64,000 nucleotides of DNA from Pseudonocardia sp. C8 (GCF_014267175.1 NZ_JACMTR010000002.1:1973001-2037000), one strand, 5' to 3'; shown: positions 40,332 through 50,769, counted from the first letter of the stretch. Made by a program: numbers and translations. The notes: generated by a model not told the origin, from the sequence alone.

Positions 40332-42599
40332 TCAGAACGGCGGTGGCTCGTCGTCCGGCTTCGGTTTCGGCTGTGGCGGTGGTGGCAGGGGCGGGTTCGT
40401 CGCCGGGCGTTGCAGCAGCGGTGTGTCGTGCTTTCGCAGGTCCCGGTCGGTCTCGGCGGCGCTCTGTTCGCCCGGTTGCTCGTGCTCCTGCGACTCGGGC
40501 GCGGTCGGCTCGGGGTCGGGGAGGTCGGGGCGGACGGGTTCGCCGCGGGTGCGGTAGGTGCGTCCCAACGGGCTGGTCCAGCAGAACCGGCCGGGTTGGG
40601 GTTGGGTCAGGGTCCAGCCGCGGTGTTTGTCGGCGTGGTGGCGGCCGCAGGCGGGTCCGATGTTGGCGGGCACGGTGGGTCCGCCGTGGTCGTGGTCGGT
40701 GGTGTGGTCGAGTTCGGAGCGTCGGGCTGGGCGGGTGCAGCCGGGGCCGATGCAGGTGCGGTCGCGGACGTGGATGTGGGTGGCCAGTGGTCCGCGGGCG
40801 AACCGGGCGGTGGGGTCGGCGTCGAGCCGGGCGTGCCGGGTGTCGCGGTCGGCCCAGGCGTGGGCGATTTCGGCCAGCAGTGGGTGCCAGTCGGCCAGCT
40901 GGGGGTCGGTGGCGTAGCGGTCGAGCTCGTCGAGGCTGATGTGGAGTTCGACGACTCCGCCGCGCACCGGCGGCGGTGTGCCCGGTGCGCCTGGCGTCCT
41001 CGGTGTCTGCGGCGTGCCCGGTGGTTTCGGGCCGTTCGGGTTGTTCGGGGCGCGGGTGCGGGGGCGGCGGCGCAGGGGGCCGGCCAGCATGAGGTAGCCG
41101 TCGGGGTCGGTGATGGCGAAGATCCAGCGGGCGCCGCGGTGTTGGGTGGTGGCGGTGGTGCGGGCGGTGTGGGCGGTGATCGGGCCGAGGCCGGGGATGT
41201 CGCCGGGGCGGTCGTCGCGGCCGGCGAGGGTGCCGAGTCCGACGCGGAGTTCGATGCCTTCGCGGGTGGCGACCCGGTCGTGCGCCCACCGGTCCTGGGC
41301 CGGCTGTTCGGCCGCGGGCGGGTCCCCGGCCGGGCCGGTCGACGGCCCGCCCGCAGGACTCGACCCGGTCCCGGTGCCGGCCGAGTCGCCGGTGCCCGAG
41401 TCGCCGGGACCGGAGTCGGCGGCCGAGTGGACGTCCGTCTCGGAGTAGCCGTCGGAGTCGGCGTCCGAGTCGACATCCGCCTCGGTGTCGGACCCGGTAT
41501 CGGCGGCGTTGGCGTCGGCAGCGGAGCCAGCGCCGCCCACGGCGTCGGCGTCGGTGTCGGGGTGGGTGCTGGTGTCGGTGCTGGAGTCGGTGTCGACGGT
41601 CCGGTCGCCGGAATCCTCGACAAGGGTGCCGGCCGAGTCGCCGTTGCCGGCGCCGGACTCACTCACGTCAGATTCCCCGAGGCCGGACTCGCCCGCGCCG
41701 GACTCGCCGTCGTCGGTGTCGGCCGTGTCGGTGGGCTGGTCTTCCGGGCGGGGGGAGGCCAGGAGCCGGTCGATGATCTCGGCCTCGGTCAGGCCGTGGA
41801 AGGCGCCGTCGAGCATCCCCAGATACAGGTCCGTGCTGATCTGGGCCAGGGTGCCGGGGTGTCCGGCCCGCCGGCAGGCGGCGGCCAGCCGGTCCAGGCG
41901 GGCGGCCGCGGCGGCGGCTTCGTCGGCGGGCAGCCCGGTGCCGGTCAGGGTGGCGGTGCCGGTGTGCGGGTCCAGGTAGAGCGCCAGGCCGCGGGCCTGC
42001 ACGGCGCGCTGGTAGCGGCGCCGCCGCAGCGCGGGGTTCAGGTGCAGCAGGGCCCGGTAGAGCCGGTCGCGCAGCTGGGCGGTGGTCCACCCCGGCGCCT
42101 GGGGCAGGAACCGGTCGCACAGCTTCCGGGCCTGCTCGGCGGTGAGGTCCCCGGTGGCGGGGTCGAGGTGGTCGACCAGCACCCGGGCCTTGGCCAGGTC
42201 GATCCGACCCTCCTCGAGCGCGGTGAACACCCACGGCAGCCGCTGGCACAGGGTGGTGGCGAACCCGAGCTCGCGCTCGGCGCGGGCCCGGGTCCAGGTC
42301 AGCCCGGCCGCGATCTCCCCGGCCGCCCACTCGAACTGGTCCTCCGACCGCACAACCGCCTCGGCCCGAGAGGCGGTGTTCTCGGGCAGGTCGGCGACCG
42401 CGGCCGCGTGGCTGATCTCCACCAGCCCGGCGTAGAACCCGGCGTGCTCGTGGGCCAGCTGGCGGTCCCGGGCCTGCAACACCTCGACCAGCCGGTCGTT
42501 GGGCAGCTTCTCCCACGGCAGTTCGGCCAGGACGGCGGCGAGTTCCGGGCCGGGCGGCAAGCCTGCTGCCCGGTCGATCAGCTCCACCACCTCGGCCAT
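40332..42599 (-). CDS. DUF222/13E12-family HNH endonuclease-like protein
   Basis: 755 residues from the ATG at 42599. The N-terminal DUF222 domain (about 1-330: FYAGLVEISHAAAVADLPENTASRAEAVV, AAGLTWTRARAERELGFATTL, ARVLVDHLDP) is followed by an Asp/Ser/Thr/Gly-rich low-complexity linker (about 350-490). The HNH domain near 640-685 has CIGPGCTRPARRSELDHTTDHDHGG and CGRHHADKHRGW. The tail is Pro/Lys-rich. An SOS-box-like palindrome lies directly at the promoter. Family members are multicopy in mycobacteria (13E12 repeats) and DNA-damage induced; activity is unproven. Confidence 0.88.
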   Translation of the reverse strand: MAEVVELIDRAAGLPPGPELAAVLAELPWEKLPNDRLVEVLQARDRQLAHEHAGFYAGLVEISHAAAVADLPENTASRAEAVVRSEDQFEWAAGEIAAGLTWTRARAERELGFATTLCQRLPWVFTALEEGRIDLAKARVLVDHLDPATGDLTAEQARKLCDRFLPQAPGWTTAQLRDRLYRALLHLNPALRRRRYQRAVQARGLALYLDPHTGTATLTGTGLPADEAAAAAARLDRLAAACRRAGHPGTLAQISTDLYLGMLDGAFHGLTEAEIIDRLLASPRPEDQPTDTADTDDGESGAGESGLGESDVSESGAGNGDSAGTLVEDSGDRTVDTDSSTDTSTHPDTDADAVGGAGSAADANAADTGSDTEADVDSDADSDGYSETDVHSAADSGPGDSGTGDSAGTGTGSSPAGGPSTGPAGDPPAAEQPAQDRWAHDRVATREGIELRVGLGTLAGRDDRPGDIPGLGPITAHTARTTATTQHRGARWIFAITDPDGYLMLAGPLRRRPRTRAPNNPNGPKPPGTPQTPRTPGAPGTPPPVRGGVVELHISLDELDRYATDPQLADWHPLLAEIAHAWADRDTRHARLDADPTARFARGPLATHIHVRDRTCIGPGCTRPARRSELDHTTDHDHGGPTVPANIGPACGRHHADKHRGWTLTQPQPGRFCWTSPLGRTYRTRGEPVRPDLPDPEPTAPESQEHEQPGEQSAAETDRDLRKHDTPLLQRPATNPPLPPPPQPKPKPDDEPPPF

Positions 42600-42602
42600 G
42601 AA

Positions 42603-42618
42603 TCGAACATACGTGCGA
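42603..42618 (-). promoter_or_regulatory. LexA (SOS) box overlapping a leaderless promoter
   Basis: TCGAACATACGTGCGA differs from the actinobacterial SOS box TCGAAC-N4-GTTCGA at one position. On the minus strand it contains TATGTT, which lies 6 nt before the ATG at 42599, so transcription would start at the start codon and LexA binding would cover the -10 box. Confidence 0.65.
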
Positions 42619-42897
42619 CCCCCGACAGAACCGGGCCGCAGGCGGCCATGGTGCGGAAGTTCACCCGGACGGCCTAGCCGATGGGAGAGAGCGAGCGGCT
42701 CGGAGATCACGGCCCACGCGGCTGGAGGCCGACCGGTGTCGTGGCCACGCAGCGTCCGTGGCCCCCGGCGCGGGCGCCGAGGCGGCACCGTGCCGGTACG
42801 ACGGCCGCCGAGTCGGCCCCGCGCCAGCACGAGCCGCGTACCCGGGCCACGCCCCGGGGACCGGGTCGAAAGCGCCGCCGGTGGAACCCCGGAGCGC
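42619..42897. other. intergenic gap upstream of the HNH gene
   Basis: About 280 bp between the HNH promoter and the stop of treZ. Very GC-rich with several short inverted repeats (for example around 42757-42775) but no supported gene, RNA or repeat family. Confidence 0.4.
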
Positions 42898-44640
42898 TCA
42901 GGTGGCGATCCGGCAGATCGCGAACGCCTCCGCGGGCACGGTGAACGAGTCGTCCTCGCTGCGGGTCGGCTCCGACGCCAGCAGGATCCGGGTGATCGTC
43001 GCGCCCAGCGAGAGCGTCACCGGCTCGGAGCCCAGGTTGACCACCACCCGCATCGCGCCCCGGTTCACGACCAGGGTGCGCGCGTGCTCGTGGACGTCGA
43101 CCACGACCGAGTCCAGCCACGGGTCGGACAGCTCCGGCCAGGCCCGGCGCAGCGCGATCAGCTCGCGGTGCATGCGCAGCAGCGTGGCGTGCGGTTCCTG
43201 CTCCGGCTCGGTCCAGTCGAGCCGCGAGTCGGTGAAGGTCGACTCGGCGTTCGGGTCCGGGACCTCCGCGGCCGCGTCCCAGCCGTGCTCGGCGAACTCG
43301 GTGCGCCGCCCCTCGCGGACCGCCCTCTGCAGTCCCGGATCCGGGAACCGGGAGAAGAACTGCCACGGCGTGCGCGCGCCCCACTCCTCGCCCATGAACA
43401 GCATCGGCGTGAACCCGGAGGTGAACAGCAGCGCCGCCCCGCACGCCAGCAGGCCGGGGGACAGGGTGTGGGTGAGCCGGTCGCCGGTGGCCCGGTTCCC
43501 GATCTGGTCGTGGTTCTGCAGGTAGGTGACCAGCCTGGACCCGGGCACGCGGGTGGTGTCGATCGGCGCGCCGTGGCTGCGCCGCCGGAATGACGACCAG
43601 TTGCCCTCGTGCAGGAACCCGCGGGTCAGGACGTGGGCGAGCCCGTGCAGCCCCGCCTCGGCGAAGTCGCCGTAGTAGCCCTGACCCTCGCCGGTCAGGA
43701 CGGCGTGCAGGCAGTGGTGGACGTCGTCGGCCCACTGCGCGGTCAGCCCGTAGCCGCCGGCCTCCCGTGCGGTGATCAGCCGCGGGTCGTTGAGGTCGGA
43801 CTCGGCGATCAGCGACAGCGGCCGGCCGACGTGGCACTCCAGCGCGGCGACCTCGACGGCCAGCTGCTCGAGGACGTGCTGGGCCCGGGTGTCGCGCAGC
43901 GCGTGCACCGCGTCGATCCGGAGGCCGTCGACGTGGAAGTCGCGCAGCCACATCAGCGCGTTGTCGATCACGAACCGGCGGACCTCGTCGGAGCCGTGGC
44001 CGTCCAGGTTCAGCGACGGGCCCCAGATGTTGGATCCGGCGAAGTAGGGCCCGAACCGGTCGAGGTAGGCCCCCGACGGTCCCAGGTGGTTGTAGACGAC
44101 GTCCAGCACGACCCCGAGGCCGCGGGCGTGGCAGGCGTCGACGAACCGCTTGAACGCGTCCGGGCCGCCGTAGTTCTCGGTGACCGCGTACCAGCCGACC
44201 CCGTCGTAGCCCCAGTTCACCGGCCCGTCGACGGCGTTGACCGGCAGCACCTCGACCAGGTCGACGCCGAGCGAGACGAGGTGGTCGAGCCTGCTGATCG
44301 CGGAGTCGAACGTGCCGCCGTCGGTGAACGTGCCGATGTGCAGCTCGTAGAGCACCGAGCCGGCCAGGGTACGGCCGGTCCAGCCGTCGTCGGTCCACCA
44401 GAAGGAGTCGTGGTCGTACACCCGGGACCGGCCGTGGACGCCGTGCGGCTGCCAGCGCGAGCGAGGGTCGGGGAGCGGGGTGTCGTCGTCGAGCACGAAC
44501 GCGTAGTCGGTGCCGTGCCCGTGGTCGGGCAGCTCGGTCCGCCACCACCCGCCGGGCGCGGGGTCGAGCGCGATCCGGTCGTCGCCGACCAGGACGCCGA
44601 CCCGGTTCCTGTCAGGGGCCCACACCGCGAACTCCGTCAC
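42898..44640 (-). CDS. treZ: malto-oligosyltrehalose trehalohydrolase TreZ
   Basis: Releases trehalose from the chain end made by TreY. 580 residues from the GTG at 44640 (VTEFAVWAPDRNRVGVLV). N-terminal CBM48/E-set, then a GH13 barrel: VEVLPVNAV, VLDVVYNHLGPSG, nucleophile Asp in GLRIDAVHAL, acid Glu in LIAESDLNDPR, and LQNHDQIGN. C-terminal beta domain complete. It lies 222 bp downstream of treY on the same strand; together with treX it forms the glycogen-to-trehalose pathway. Confidence 0.95.
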   Translation of the reverse strand: MTEFAVWAPDRNRVGVLVGDDRIALDPAPGGWWRTELPDHGHGTDYAFVLDDDTPLPDPRSRWQPHGVHGRSRVYDHDSFWWTDDGWTGRTLAGSVLYELHIGTFTDGGTFDSAISRLDHLVSLGVDLVEVLPVNAVDGPVNWGYDGVGWYAVTENYGGPDAFKRFVDACHARGLGVVLDVVYNHLGPSGAYLDRFGPYFAGSNIWGPSLNLDGHGSDEVRRFVIDNALMWLRDFHVDGLRIDAVHALRDTRAQHVLEQLAVEVAALECHVGRPLSLIAESDLNDPRLITAREAGGYGLTAQWADDVHHCLHAVLTGEGQGYYGDFAEAGLHGLAHVLTRGFLHEGNWSSFRRRSHGAPIDTTRVPGSRLVTYLQNHDQIGNRATGDRLTHTLSPGLLACGAALLFTSGFTPMLFMGEEWGARTPWQFFSRFPDPGLQRAVREGRRTEFAEHGWDAAAEVPDPNAESTFTDSRLDWTEPEQEPHATLLRMHRELIALRRAWPELSDPWLDSVVVDVHEHARTLVVNRGAMRVVVNLGSEPVTLSLGATITRILLASEPTRSEDDSFTVPAEAFAICRIAT

Positions 44641-44862
44641 GGGTCTGATCCTTCCGCACGCACCGCGGCGCCCGCGCGCCCGGGCGGGCGTGCGCCCGCT
44701 CACCCGCGGGCGGCCCGGAGCTCCCGACGGGAGAACGTGCCCGGACCGTCCCCGTCGAGGTGCGGCCCAACGCGAACTGTCGATCTCCGGTGAACCGTGA
44801 GCTGCATCTCGGCGGGATTCCGGGCGGTGTGCGAGGTGGGCCGGGCGAGCGAGGGCGGGAAG

Positions 44863-47229
44863 TCAGGCCGGGCGGACCAGCAGCGCGACCGGGTAGCGGG
44901 CCAGGAGGTCCGCCAGGCGCGGCGCCGCGCCACCCACCGGCCGGTCCGCGATCATGTCGTGCCAGTCGTCGAACCCGCCGGGCAGCGGCAGGGTGGTGTC
45001 GCCCCACCCGCCCCGCCGGGCCAGCCCCCCGGGCAGCCGGGTCGCGACGGCCACGAGCGCACCGCCACCGCGGGAGAACGCGACCGCGTGCTCGGCGGCC
45101 TCCCCCTGGGCGGGCAGCGCCCCGTACCCGGTGAACAGCTCCGGCCGGTACCGGCGCAGCCGGGCGGCCGTGGCGGTGACCAGCAGCTTCGCCGCGCCGC
45201 CTGCGTCGACCGGTGGGCGCTCGCCGTCGTCGATCCGGGCCAGCAGCCGTTCCCGGACGGCGAAGTCGACCGGGCGCCGGTTGTCCGGGTCCACCAGCGA
45301 GTACTCGAACAGCTCGGTGCCCTGGTAGACGTCCGGGACGCCCGGCCCGGCCAGCTGCAGCAGCTTCTGGCCCAGCGAGTTCGACCACCCCGGCCCGGCG
45401 ATCTCGCCGACGAACGCCTCGACCTCGGCGACCAGCTCGGGATCACCCAGCACCGCCGACGGCCACGCGGCGATCGCGGCGTCGACGGCCTCGACGGCGT
45501 CGGTGTGCGAGGTGACCAGCTTGGCCTCCTTCGCCGCCTTCGTCAGGTAGGACGCCAGCCGGTCGGCCGGGATCGGCCACGCCCCGACCAGCGACTGCCA
45601 GGCCAGCAGCTCCAGCGACCGGTCCGGCAGCGGGTGGCGCACCGACCAGCGGCGCACGTGGGCCGCCCAGTCGGTGGGCCGCTCGGCGAGCACCGCGAGC
45701 CGCGCCCGCACGTCCTCGGAGCGCTTGGTGTCGTGGGTGGACAGCGTGGTCATCGTCCGCGACCGGCCCGCCTCCCGGCGCGCCAGGCCGGTGTGGAACT
45801 CGGCGGGCGTGACACCGAACCGGGCCGGGTCACCGCCGACCTCGTTGAGCGCGACGAACCGGTTGTAGCGATAGAACGCGGTGTCCTCGACGCCCTTCGC
45901 GGTGACCATCCCGGACGTCTGCTGCAGCCGGGTCGCGTACTCCGAGCCCGGGTCGCCGACCAGGCCGGCGTGCAGGGCGGTGAGGATCGCGCCCAGGTCG
46001 GGGCGGTGGGTGCGGGCCACCGACACCGCGGTGTCGGTCGCGGCACGCCCCTCGGCGATCTCCGGGGTGAGGTAGGAGCGGTACACCGGGAACGCGCAGA
46101 GGAACTCGGCCACGGCGTCGTGCAGGTCTCCCGCGGTGACGTCGGCGAGGTCGAGCCCGGTCAGCGCGGTGTCGGCGCCCGGGCCGGCCCGGAACGCGTC
46201 GGCGATCCGGCGGACCTCGGCGACCAGGATCCGCTCGGTGACCAGGTGCCGGCCGTCGTCCTCTGTCGCGTGCGCGGCCCGCTTCTCCCCGGTGTGCTCG
46301 GCGGCGAACTGGGTGAGCAGCCCGGCGCCGTCCGGGTCGACGAACACCCCGCACACCTCCCGCAACGCCTCGTAGCCGGACGTGCCGTCCACCGGCCACG
46401 ACACGGGGATGTCCTCACCCACGCCGAGGATCTTCTCCACGAGCAGCCAGTGCCCGGGCCCGATCTCGGCCCGCAGCCGGCGCAGGTACGCCCCGGGGTC
46501 GGCCAGGCCGTCCGGGTGGTCGACCCGCAGCCCGATGATCGTGTCGTCGGAGCGGAGCAGGCGCAGCACGAGGTCGTGGGTGTCGTGGAAGACCACCGGG
46601 TCCTCGACCCGCACCGCGGCCAGGTCGGACACGTCGAAGAACCGCCGGTAGGTCAGCTCGGCCGTCCCGCGCCGCCAGGAGACGAGCCGGTAGTGCTGGC
46701 GGTCGTGCACCTCCTGCGGCGTGCCGCCCTCGGTGCCGGGGGCGACCGGGAACCGGTGCTCGTGGTAGTGGATCTCGCCACCGACCACGGAGAGCTTCTG
46801 GAGCGCACCCTCCTCGTCGGCGTCGAGGACCGGCAGCAGCAGCTTCCCGGCGCCCCAGTCGATGTCGAAGTGCCGGGCCCACCGCGACGCGGGCCCGTGC
46901 GTGAGCACGTCCCACCACCAGGGGTTCTCCGCCGGCCGCGCCACGCCGACGTGGTTCGGCACGATGTCGAGCAGCAGCGTCAGGCCGTGCTCGCGCAGCG
47001 TCGCGAGCAGCGCCCGCAGCCCGTCCTCGCCGCCGCGCTCGGCGGAGATCCGGGTGGGGTCGACGACGTCGTAGCCGTGGTTGGAGCCGGCACTCGACTC
47101 CAGCAGCGGGGAGGCGTACAGCGCCCCGGTCCCGAGCCGGTCGAGGTAGCCGACCAGCGCCCGCGCGTCGGCGAACGTCCGGTCCTTCGAGAACTGCAGC
47201 CGGTAGGTGGAACCCGGAAGGCGGTGCAT
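44863..47229 (-). CDS. treY: malto-oligosyltrehalose synthase TreY
   Basis: Intramolecular transglucosylase that turns the reducing-end alpha-1,4 bond into the alpha,alpha-1,1 bond. 788 residues from the ATG at 47229. Motifs: STYRLQFSKDRTF at the N-terminus, LYASPLLESSAGSNHGYDVVDPT, LLDIVPNHVGV, LRVDHPDGLADP (nucleophile Asp), LLVEKILGVGEDIP (acid Glu), GTSGYEAL, and TLSTHDTKRSEDVRARL. It starts 12 bp after treX. Confidence 0.96.
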   Translation of the reverse strand: MHRLPGSTYRLQFSKDRTFADARALVGYLDRLGTGALYASPLLESSAGSNHGYDVVDPTRISAERGGEDGLRALLATLREHGLTLLLDIVPNHVGVARPAENPWWWDVLTHGPASRWARHFDIDWGAGKLLLPVLDADEEGALQKLSVVGGEIHYHEHRFPVAPGTEGGTPQEVHDRQHYRLVSWRRGTAELTYRRFFDVSDLAAVRVEDPVVFHDTHDLVLRLLRSDDTIIGLRVDHPDGLADPGAYLRRLRAEIGPGHWLLVEKILGVGEDIPVSWPVDGTSGYEALREVCGVFVDPDGAGLLTQFAAEHTGEKRAAHATEDDGRHLVTERILVAEVRRIADAFRAGPGADTALTGLDLADVTAGDLHDAVAEFLCAFPVYRSYLTPEIAEGRAATDTAVSVARTHRPDLGAILTALHAGLVGDPGSEYATRLQQTSGMVTAKGVEDTAFYRYNRFVALNEVGGDPARFGVTPAEFHTGLARREAGRSRTMTTLSTHDTKRSEDVRARLAVLAERPTDWAAHVRRWSVRHPLPDRSLELLAWQSLVGAWPIPADRLASYLTKAAKEAKLVTSHTDAVEAVDAAIAAWPSAVLGDPELVAEVEAFVGEIAGPGWSNSLGQKLLQLAGPGVPDVYQGTELFEYSLVDPDNRRPVDFAVRERLLARIDDGERPPVDAGGAAKLLVTATAARLRRYRPELFTGYGALPAQGEAAEHAVAFSRGGGALVAVATRLPGGLARRGGWGDTTLPLPGGFDDWHDMIADRPVGGAAPRLADLLARYPVALLVRPA

Positions 47230-47241
47230 GTCGGGTGCGCC

Positions 47242-49404
47242 TCAGCCCTTCGATCGCAGGACGAGCAGGGAACGCGCGGGCAGGGTCAGCACCGAGCCCG
47301 CGGAGACCGGGGCGAGGTCACCACCGTTGTGGACGGCGCCGGACGGCGGGTGGACCTGGCCCGCGTGGGTGTCGACGACGATCTCCCAGGCCGCGCCGAA
47401 CTCGGCCGGTGGCAGGGTGGCGTCGATGTCTCCCCAGTAGGAGTTGAAGCAGAGCAGGAACGAGTCGTCGGTGATCCGCTGGCCGCGCTGGTCGACGTCG
47501 GCGATCTGCTCGCCGTTGAGGAACACGACGACGGCCCGGCCCAGGTCGTTGTCCCAGTCCTCCTCGGTCATCTCTCGGCCGGCCGGGGTGAACCAGCCGA
47601 TGTCGGCGACGTCCTCGCTGGTGGAGGAGCGGCCGATCGGGCGGCCGGCGAAGAACCGGCGGCGGCGGAACACCGGGTGGGCGTGCCGCAGCGCCGCGAC
47701 GCCCGCGGTGAACGCGGTGAGGTCGTCGTACTTGCCGGCCAGCTCCCAGTCCATCCAGGAGATCTCGTTGTCCTGGCAGTAGACGTTGTTGTTGCCGCCC
47801 TGGGTGCGGCCGGCCTCGTCGCCGTGCAGCAGCATCGGGGTGCCCTGCGACAGCAGCAGGGTGGCCAGGAAGTTGCGCTGCTGCTGAGAGCGCAGTGCCC
47901 GGATCGTCGCGTCGTCGGTGGGGCCCTCGACGCCGCAGTTCCAGGACCGGTTGTGGCTCTCGCCGTCGTTGCCGTCCTCGCCGTTGGCCTCGTTGTGCTT
48001 CTCGTTGTAGGAGACGAGGTCGGCGAGGGTGAAGCCGTCGTGCGCGGTCACGAAGTTGATCGACGCCGAGGGACGGCGGCCGTCGGCCTGGTAGAGGTCC
48101 GAGCTGCCGGTGATCCGGGACGCGAACTCGCCGAGCGTGCCGGCCTCGCCGCGCCAGAAGTCGCGGACGGTGTCGCGGTACTTGCCGTTCCACTCGGTCC
48201 ACAGCGGCGGGAAGTTGCCGACCTGGTAGCCGCCGGGTCCGACGTCCCACGGCTCGGCGATCAGCTTGACCTGCGAGATCACCGGGTCCTGCTGGACCAG
48301 GTCGAAGAACGTGGACAGCCGGTCGACGTCGTAGAACTCGCGGGCCAGCGTCGAGGCCAGGTCGAACCGGAACCCGTCGACGTGCATCTCGGTCACCCAG
48401 TACCGCAGCGAGTCCATGATCAGCTGCAGGGTGTGCGGGCTGCGGACGTTCAGCGAGTTGCCGGTGCCGGTGTAGTCCATGTAGTAGCGCGGGTCGTCGT
48501 CGACCAGCCGGTAGTACGCGTGGTTGTCGATCCCGCGGAACGACAGCGTGGGGCCCATGTCCGAGCCCTCGGCGGTGTGGTTGTAGACGACGTCGAGGAT
48601 CACCTCGATGCCCGCGGCGTGCAGGTCGCGGACCATCGCCTTGAACTCGGGCACCTGCGACCCGGCCCGGACCGAGCCGGAGGCGTAGGCGTGGTGCGGG
48701 GCCAGGAAGCCGATCGTGTTGTAGCCCCAGTAGTTCGACAGGCCCTTCTCGATGAGGTGGTGATCCTGCACGAACTCGTGCACCGGCATGAGCTCGACGG
48801 CGGTCACGCCGAGCCGCCGGTAGTGCTCGATCATCGCCGGGTGGGCCACGCCGGAGTAGGTCCCGCGCAGCTCCTCCTCGATCTCGGGATGCCGGGTGGT
48901 GAGCCCGCGCACGTGCGCCTCGTACACCACCGTCTCGTTGTACGGGATCTTCGGGGGGCGGTCCGAGCCCCAGTCGAAGTACGGGTTGACGACGACGGAC
49001 TTCGGCACGTGCGGCGCCGAGTCGGTGTCGTTGCGCGAGTCCGCGTCGCCGAAGTTGTAGCCGAACACCGCCTCGTCCCAGTCGACCGGGCCGTCGACGG
49101 CCTTCGCGTACGGGTCGATGAGCAGCTTCTGCGGGTTGCACCGCAGCCCCTGGGACGGGTCGTAGGGTCCGTGGACCCGGTAGCCGTAGCGCTGGCCGGG
49201 CTCGATCCCGGGCAGGTAGCCGTGCCAGACGAAGCCGTCGACCTCGGTGAGCCGCACCCGGGTCTCGGTCAGCCCGCCCTCGTCGTCCGGGTCGAACAGG
49301 CAGAGCTCGACCGACTCGGCGACCTCGGAGAACAGGGCGAAGTTCGTGCCGGTGCCGTCGTAGCTGGCACCCAGCGGGTAGGCGTGCCCGGGCCAGGGCT
49401 GCAT
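47242..49404 (-). CDS. treX: glycogen debranching enzyme TreX/GlgX
   Basis: Isoamylase-type hydrolase of alpha-1,6 branches, supplying linear malto-oligosaccharides to TreY. 720 residues from the ATG at 49404 ([19 protein letters not shown]). CBM48 at about 10-110, then the GH13 barrel: [27 protein letters not shown] (nucleophile Asp), [16 protein letters not shown] (acid Glu), [18 protein letters not shown] and [20 protein letters not shown]. First gene of treX-treY-treZ, so the three run in pathway order on the minus strand. Confidence 0.96.
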   Translation of the reverse strand: MQPWPGHAYPLGASYDGTGTNFALFSEVAESVELCLFDPDDEGGLTETRVRLTEVDGFVWHGYLPGIEPGQRYGYRVHGPYDPSQGLRCNPQKLLIDPYAKAVDGPVDWDEAVFGYNFGDADSRNDTDSAPHVPKSVVVNPYFDWGSDRPPKIPYNETVVYEAHVRGLTTRHPEIEEELRGTYSGVAHPAMIEHYRRLGVTAVELMPVHEFVQDHHLIEKGLSNYWGYNTIGFLAPHHAYASGSVRAGSQVPEFKAMVRDLHAAGIEVILDVVYNHTAEGSDMGPTLSFRGIDNHAYYRLVDDDPRYYMDYTGTGNSLNVRSPHTLQLIMDSLRYWVTEMHVDGFRFDLASTLAREFYDVDRLSTFFDLVQQDPVISQVKLIAEPWDVGPGGYQVGNFPPLWTEWNGKYRDTVRDFWRGEAGTLGEFASRITGSSDLYQADGRRPSASINFVTAHDGFTLADLVSYNEKHNEANGEDGNDGESHNRSWNCGVEGPTDDATIRALRSQQQRNFLATLLLSQGTPMLLHGDEAGRTQGGNNNVYCQDNEISWMDWELAGKYDDLTAFTAGVAALRHAHPVFRRRRFFAGRPIGRSSTSEDVADIGWFTPAGREMTEEDWDNDLGRAVVVFLNGEQIADVDQRGQRITDDSFLLCFNSYWGDIDATLPPAEFGAAWEIVVDTHAGQVHPPSGAVHNGGDLAPVSAGSVLTLPARSLLVLRSKG

Positions 49405-49539
49405 AGCTTCCGGTCCTCTCCTCGCGACCCGGCCACCGGCCGCGTGCGCACTCAACCTATCGGGGCGGGCGCCATTGCCGCAGACTCCCTCGATCCTCCC
49501 AGGGGCCGGACGCGCGACGAGGCACTAGGGTCCGCGGAT

Positions 49540-49965
49540 GTGAGCACCGTCTTCACGAAGATCATCGAAGGTGAGATCCCCGGGCGTTTCGTCTGGGCCG
49601 ACGACCAGTGCGTCGGCTTCCTGTCGATCAACCCGCTCGGGCCCGGCCACACCCTGGTCGTGCCGCGGGCCGAGATCGACCAGTGGGTGGACGCCGACCT
49701 CGAGCTGAGCACCCACCTGACCGAGGTCGCGCGGGCCATCGGGCTCGCGGTGCGCAAGATCTGGTCGCCGCCACGGGTCGGGCTGATGGTGGCCGGGTTC
49801 GAGGTACCGCACCTGCACGTGCACGTCTTCCCGGCCTGGGACATGCGTGCCTTCGACTTCGCGAACGCCGCGACCGACGTCGACGCCGCCGAGCAGGACG
49901 GGCACGCCGAGGCGCTGCGGTCCGCGCTGCGGGCGGCCGGGCACGGCGACCAGGTGCCGGAGTGA
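49540..49965 (+). CDS. HIT-family nucleotide hydrolase
   Basis: 141 residues from the GTG at 49540 (VSTVFTKIIEGEIPGRFVW). The histidine triad is HLHVHVF in FEVPHLHVHVFPAWD, with GPGHTLVVPRAEI before it. Acts on nucleoside phosphoramidates or dinucleoside polyphosphates; specificity not predictable. TAGGGT 8 nt before the start suggests another leaderless or near-leaderless transcript. Divergent from treX. Confidence 0.92.
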   Translation: MSTVFTKIIEGEIPGRFVWADDQCVGFLSINPLGPGHTLVVPRAEIDQWVDADLELSTHLTEVARAIGLAVRKIWSPPRVGLMVAGFEVPHLHVHVFPAWDMRAFDFANAATDVDAAEQDGHAEALRSALRAAGHGDQVPE

Positions 49966-50026
49966 TCCGGCAGCGCGGGGCCGGGGCCGCGGGCGTGCCG
50001 TCCCGGGCGCAGCGGGGACCGGTCCC

Positions 50027-50623
50027 GTGCAGCTGATCCTGGTCCGGCACGCGCTGCCGGAACGGGTCGCCCACACCGACGGCACGCACGCCGACCCCGG
50101 GCTGACACCGGAGGGGCACGCGCAGGCCGCGCGGCTGGTGAGCGCGCTCGCCGGGGAACCGCTCGCGGCCCTCTACACGAGCACGATGCGGCGGGCCGCC
50201 GAGACCGCGGCCCCGCTGGCCGCCGCCCGCGGTCTGGTCCCGGTCGCCCGGGCCGACCTGCGCGAGTACGACGCCGAGCGCCCGGAGTACGTGCCGGTCG
50301 GGCAGCTGGCCGGGGCCGACCCGGTGGCGTGGGAGCGGATGCGGGCCGGGGAGCTGCCCGACCACGTCGACGCCGCGGCGTTCACCCGGCGGGTGCACCA
50401 CGCGCTCGAGGAGATCGTCGCAGCGCATCCGGGGCGGGCGACCGCCGTCGTCGTCGCGCACGCCGGGGTGGTGAACGCCTACCTGGCGACCATCCTGGGC
50501 ATCGACCGGCTGCTGCCGTTCCCGCTCGACCACACCGGGATCACCCGGGTCCTCTGCGCCCGCGACGGGCTGCGCAAGGCGCGGACGGTGAACGAGCTGT
50601 CGCACGTCGCCGACCTGCTGTGA
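50027..50623 (+). CDS. histidine phosphatase (phosphoglycerate mutase-like) family protein
   Basis: 198 residues from the GTG at 50027 (VQLILVRHALPERV). The phosphohistidine motif is VRHALPE, an RHG variant with Ala instead of Gly, with a second catalytic His in VVVAHAGVVNA and the acid Glu in LREYDAERPEY. It could be a phosphatase or a cofactor-dependent mutase; substrate unknown. 61 bp downstream of the HIT gene on the same strand. Confidence 0.88.
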   Translation: MQLILVRHALPERVAHTDGTHADPGLTPEGHAQAARLVSALAGEPLAALYTSTMRRAAETAAPLAAARGLVPVARADLREYDAERPEYVPVGQLAGADPVAWERMRAGELPDHVDAAAFTRRVHHALEEIVAAHPGRATAVVVAHAGVVNAYLATILGIDRLLPFPLDHTGITRVLCARDGLRKARTVNELSHVADLL

Positions 50624-50769
50624 CTCCCGCAGGTGACCGTCCGGCGACGGACGGTGCCGTACCCTGACCGTGACGGACCCGTTCGGACGCCCGAGCGCGC
50701 CCGGATCGATCCGTTCTTCGCCGTTCGCCGCCGTCGGTGCGCCGTCCGGCGGCACATGCGTGCGCTGAC

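Noticed and set aside
40410..42677. 755-codon Gly/Val-rich plus-strand frame
   Set aside because: It mirrors the DUF222/HNH gene, whose domains, SOS box and start are all on the minus strand.
44797..49965. 1722-codon open frame on the plus strand
   Set aside because: It is antisense to treY and treX and only its last 142 codons (the HIT protein from 49540) are real. The long opening comes from GC-biased codon use on the other strand.
50670..50768. 32-codon GTG ORF upstream of the MFS gene
   Set aside because: TACCCT lies only 4 nt before it, too close for a leaderless start, and there is no ribosome-binding site or conservation evidence.
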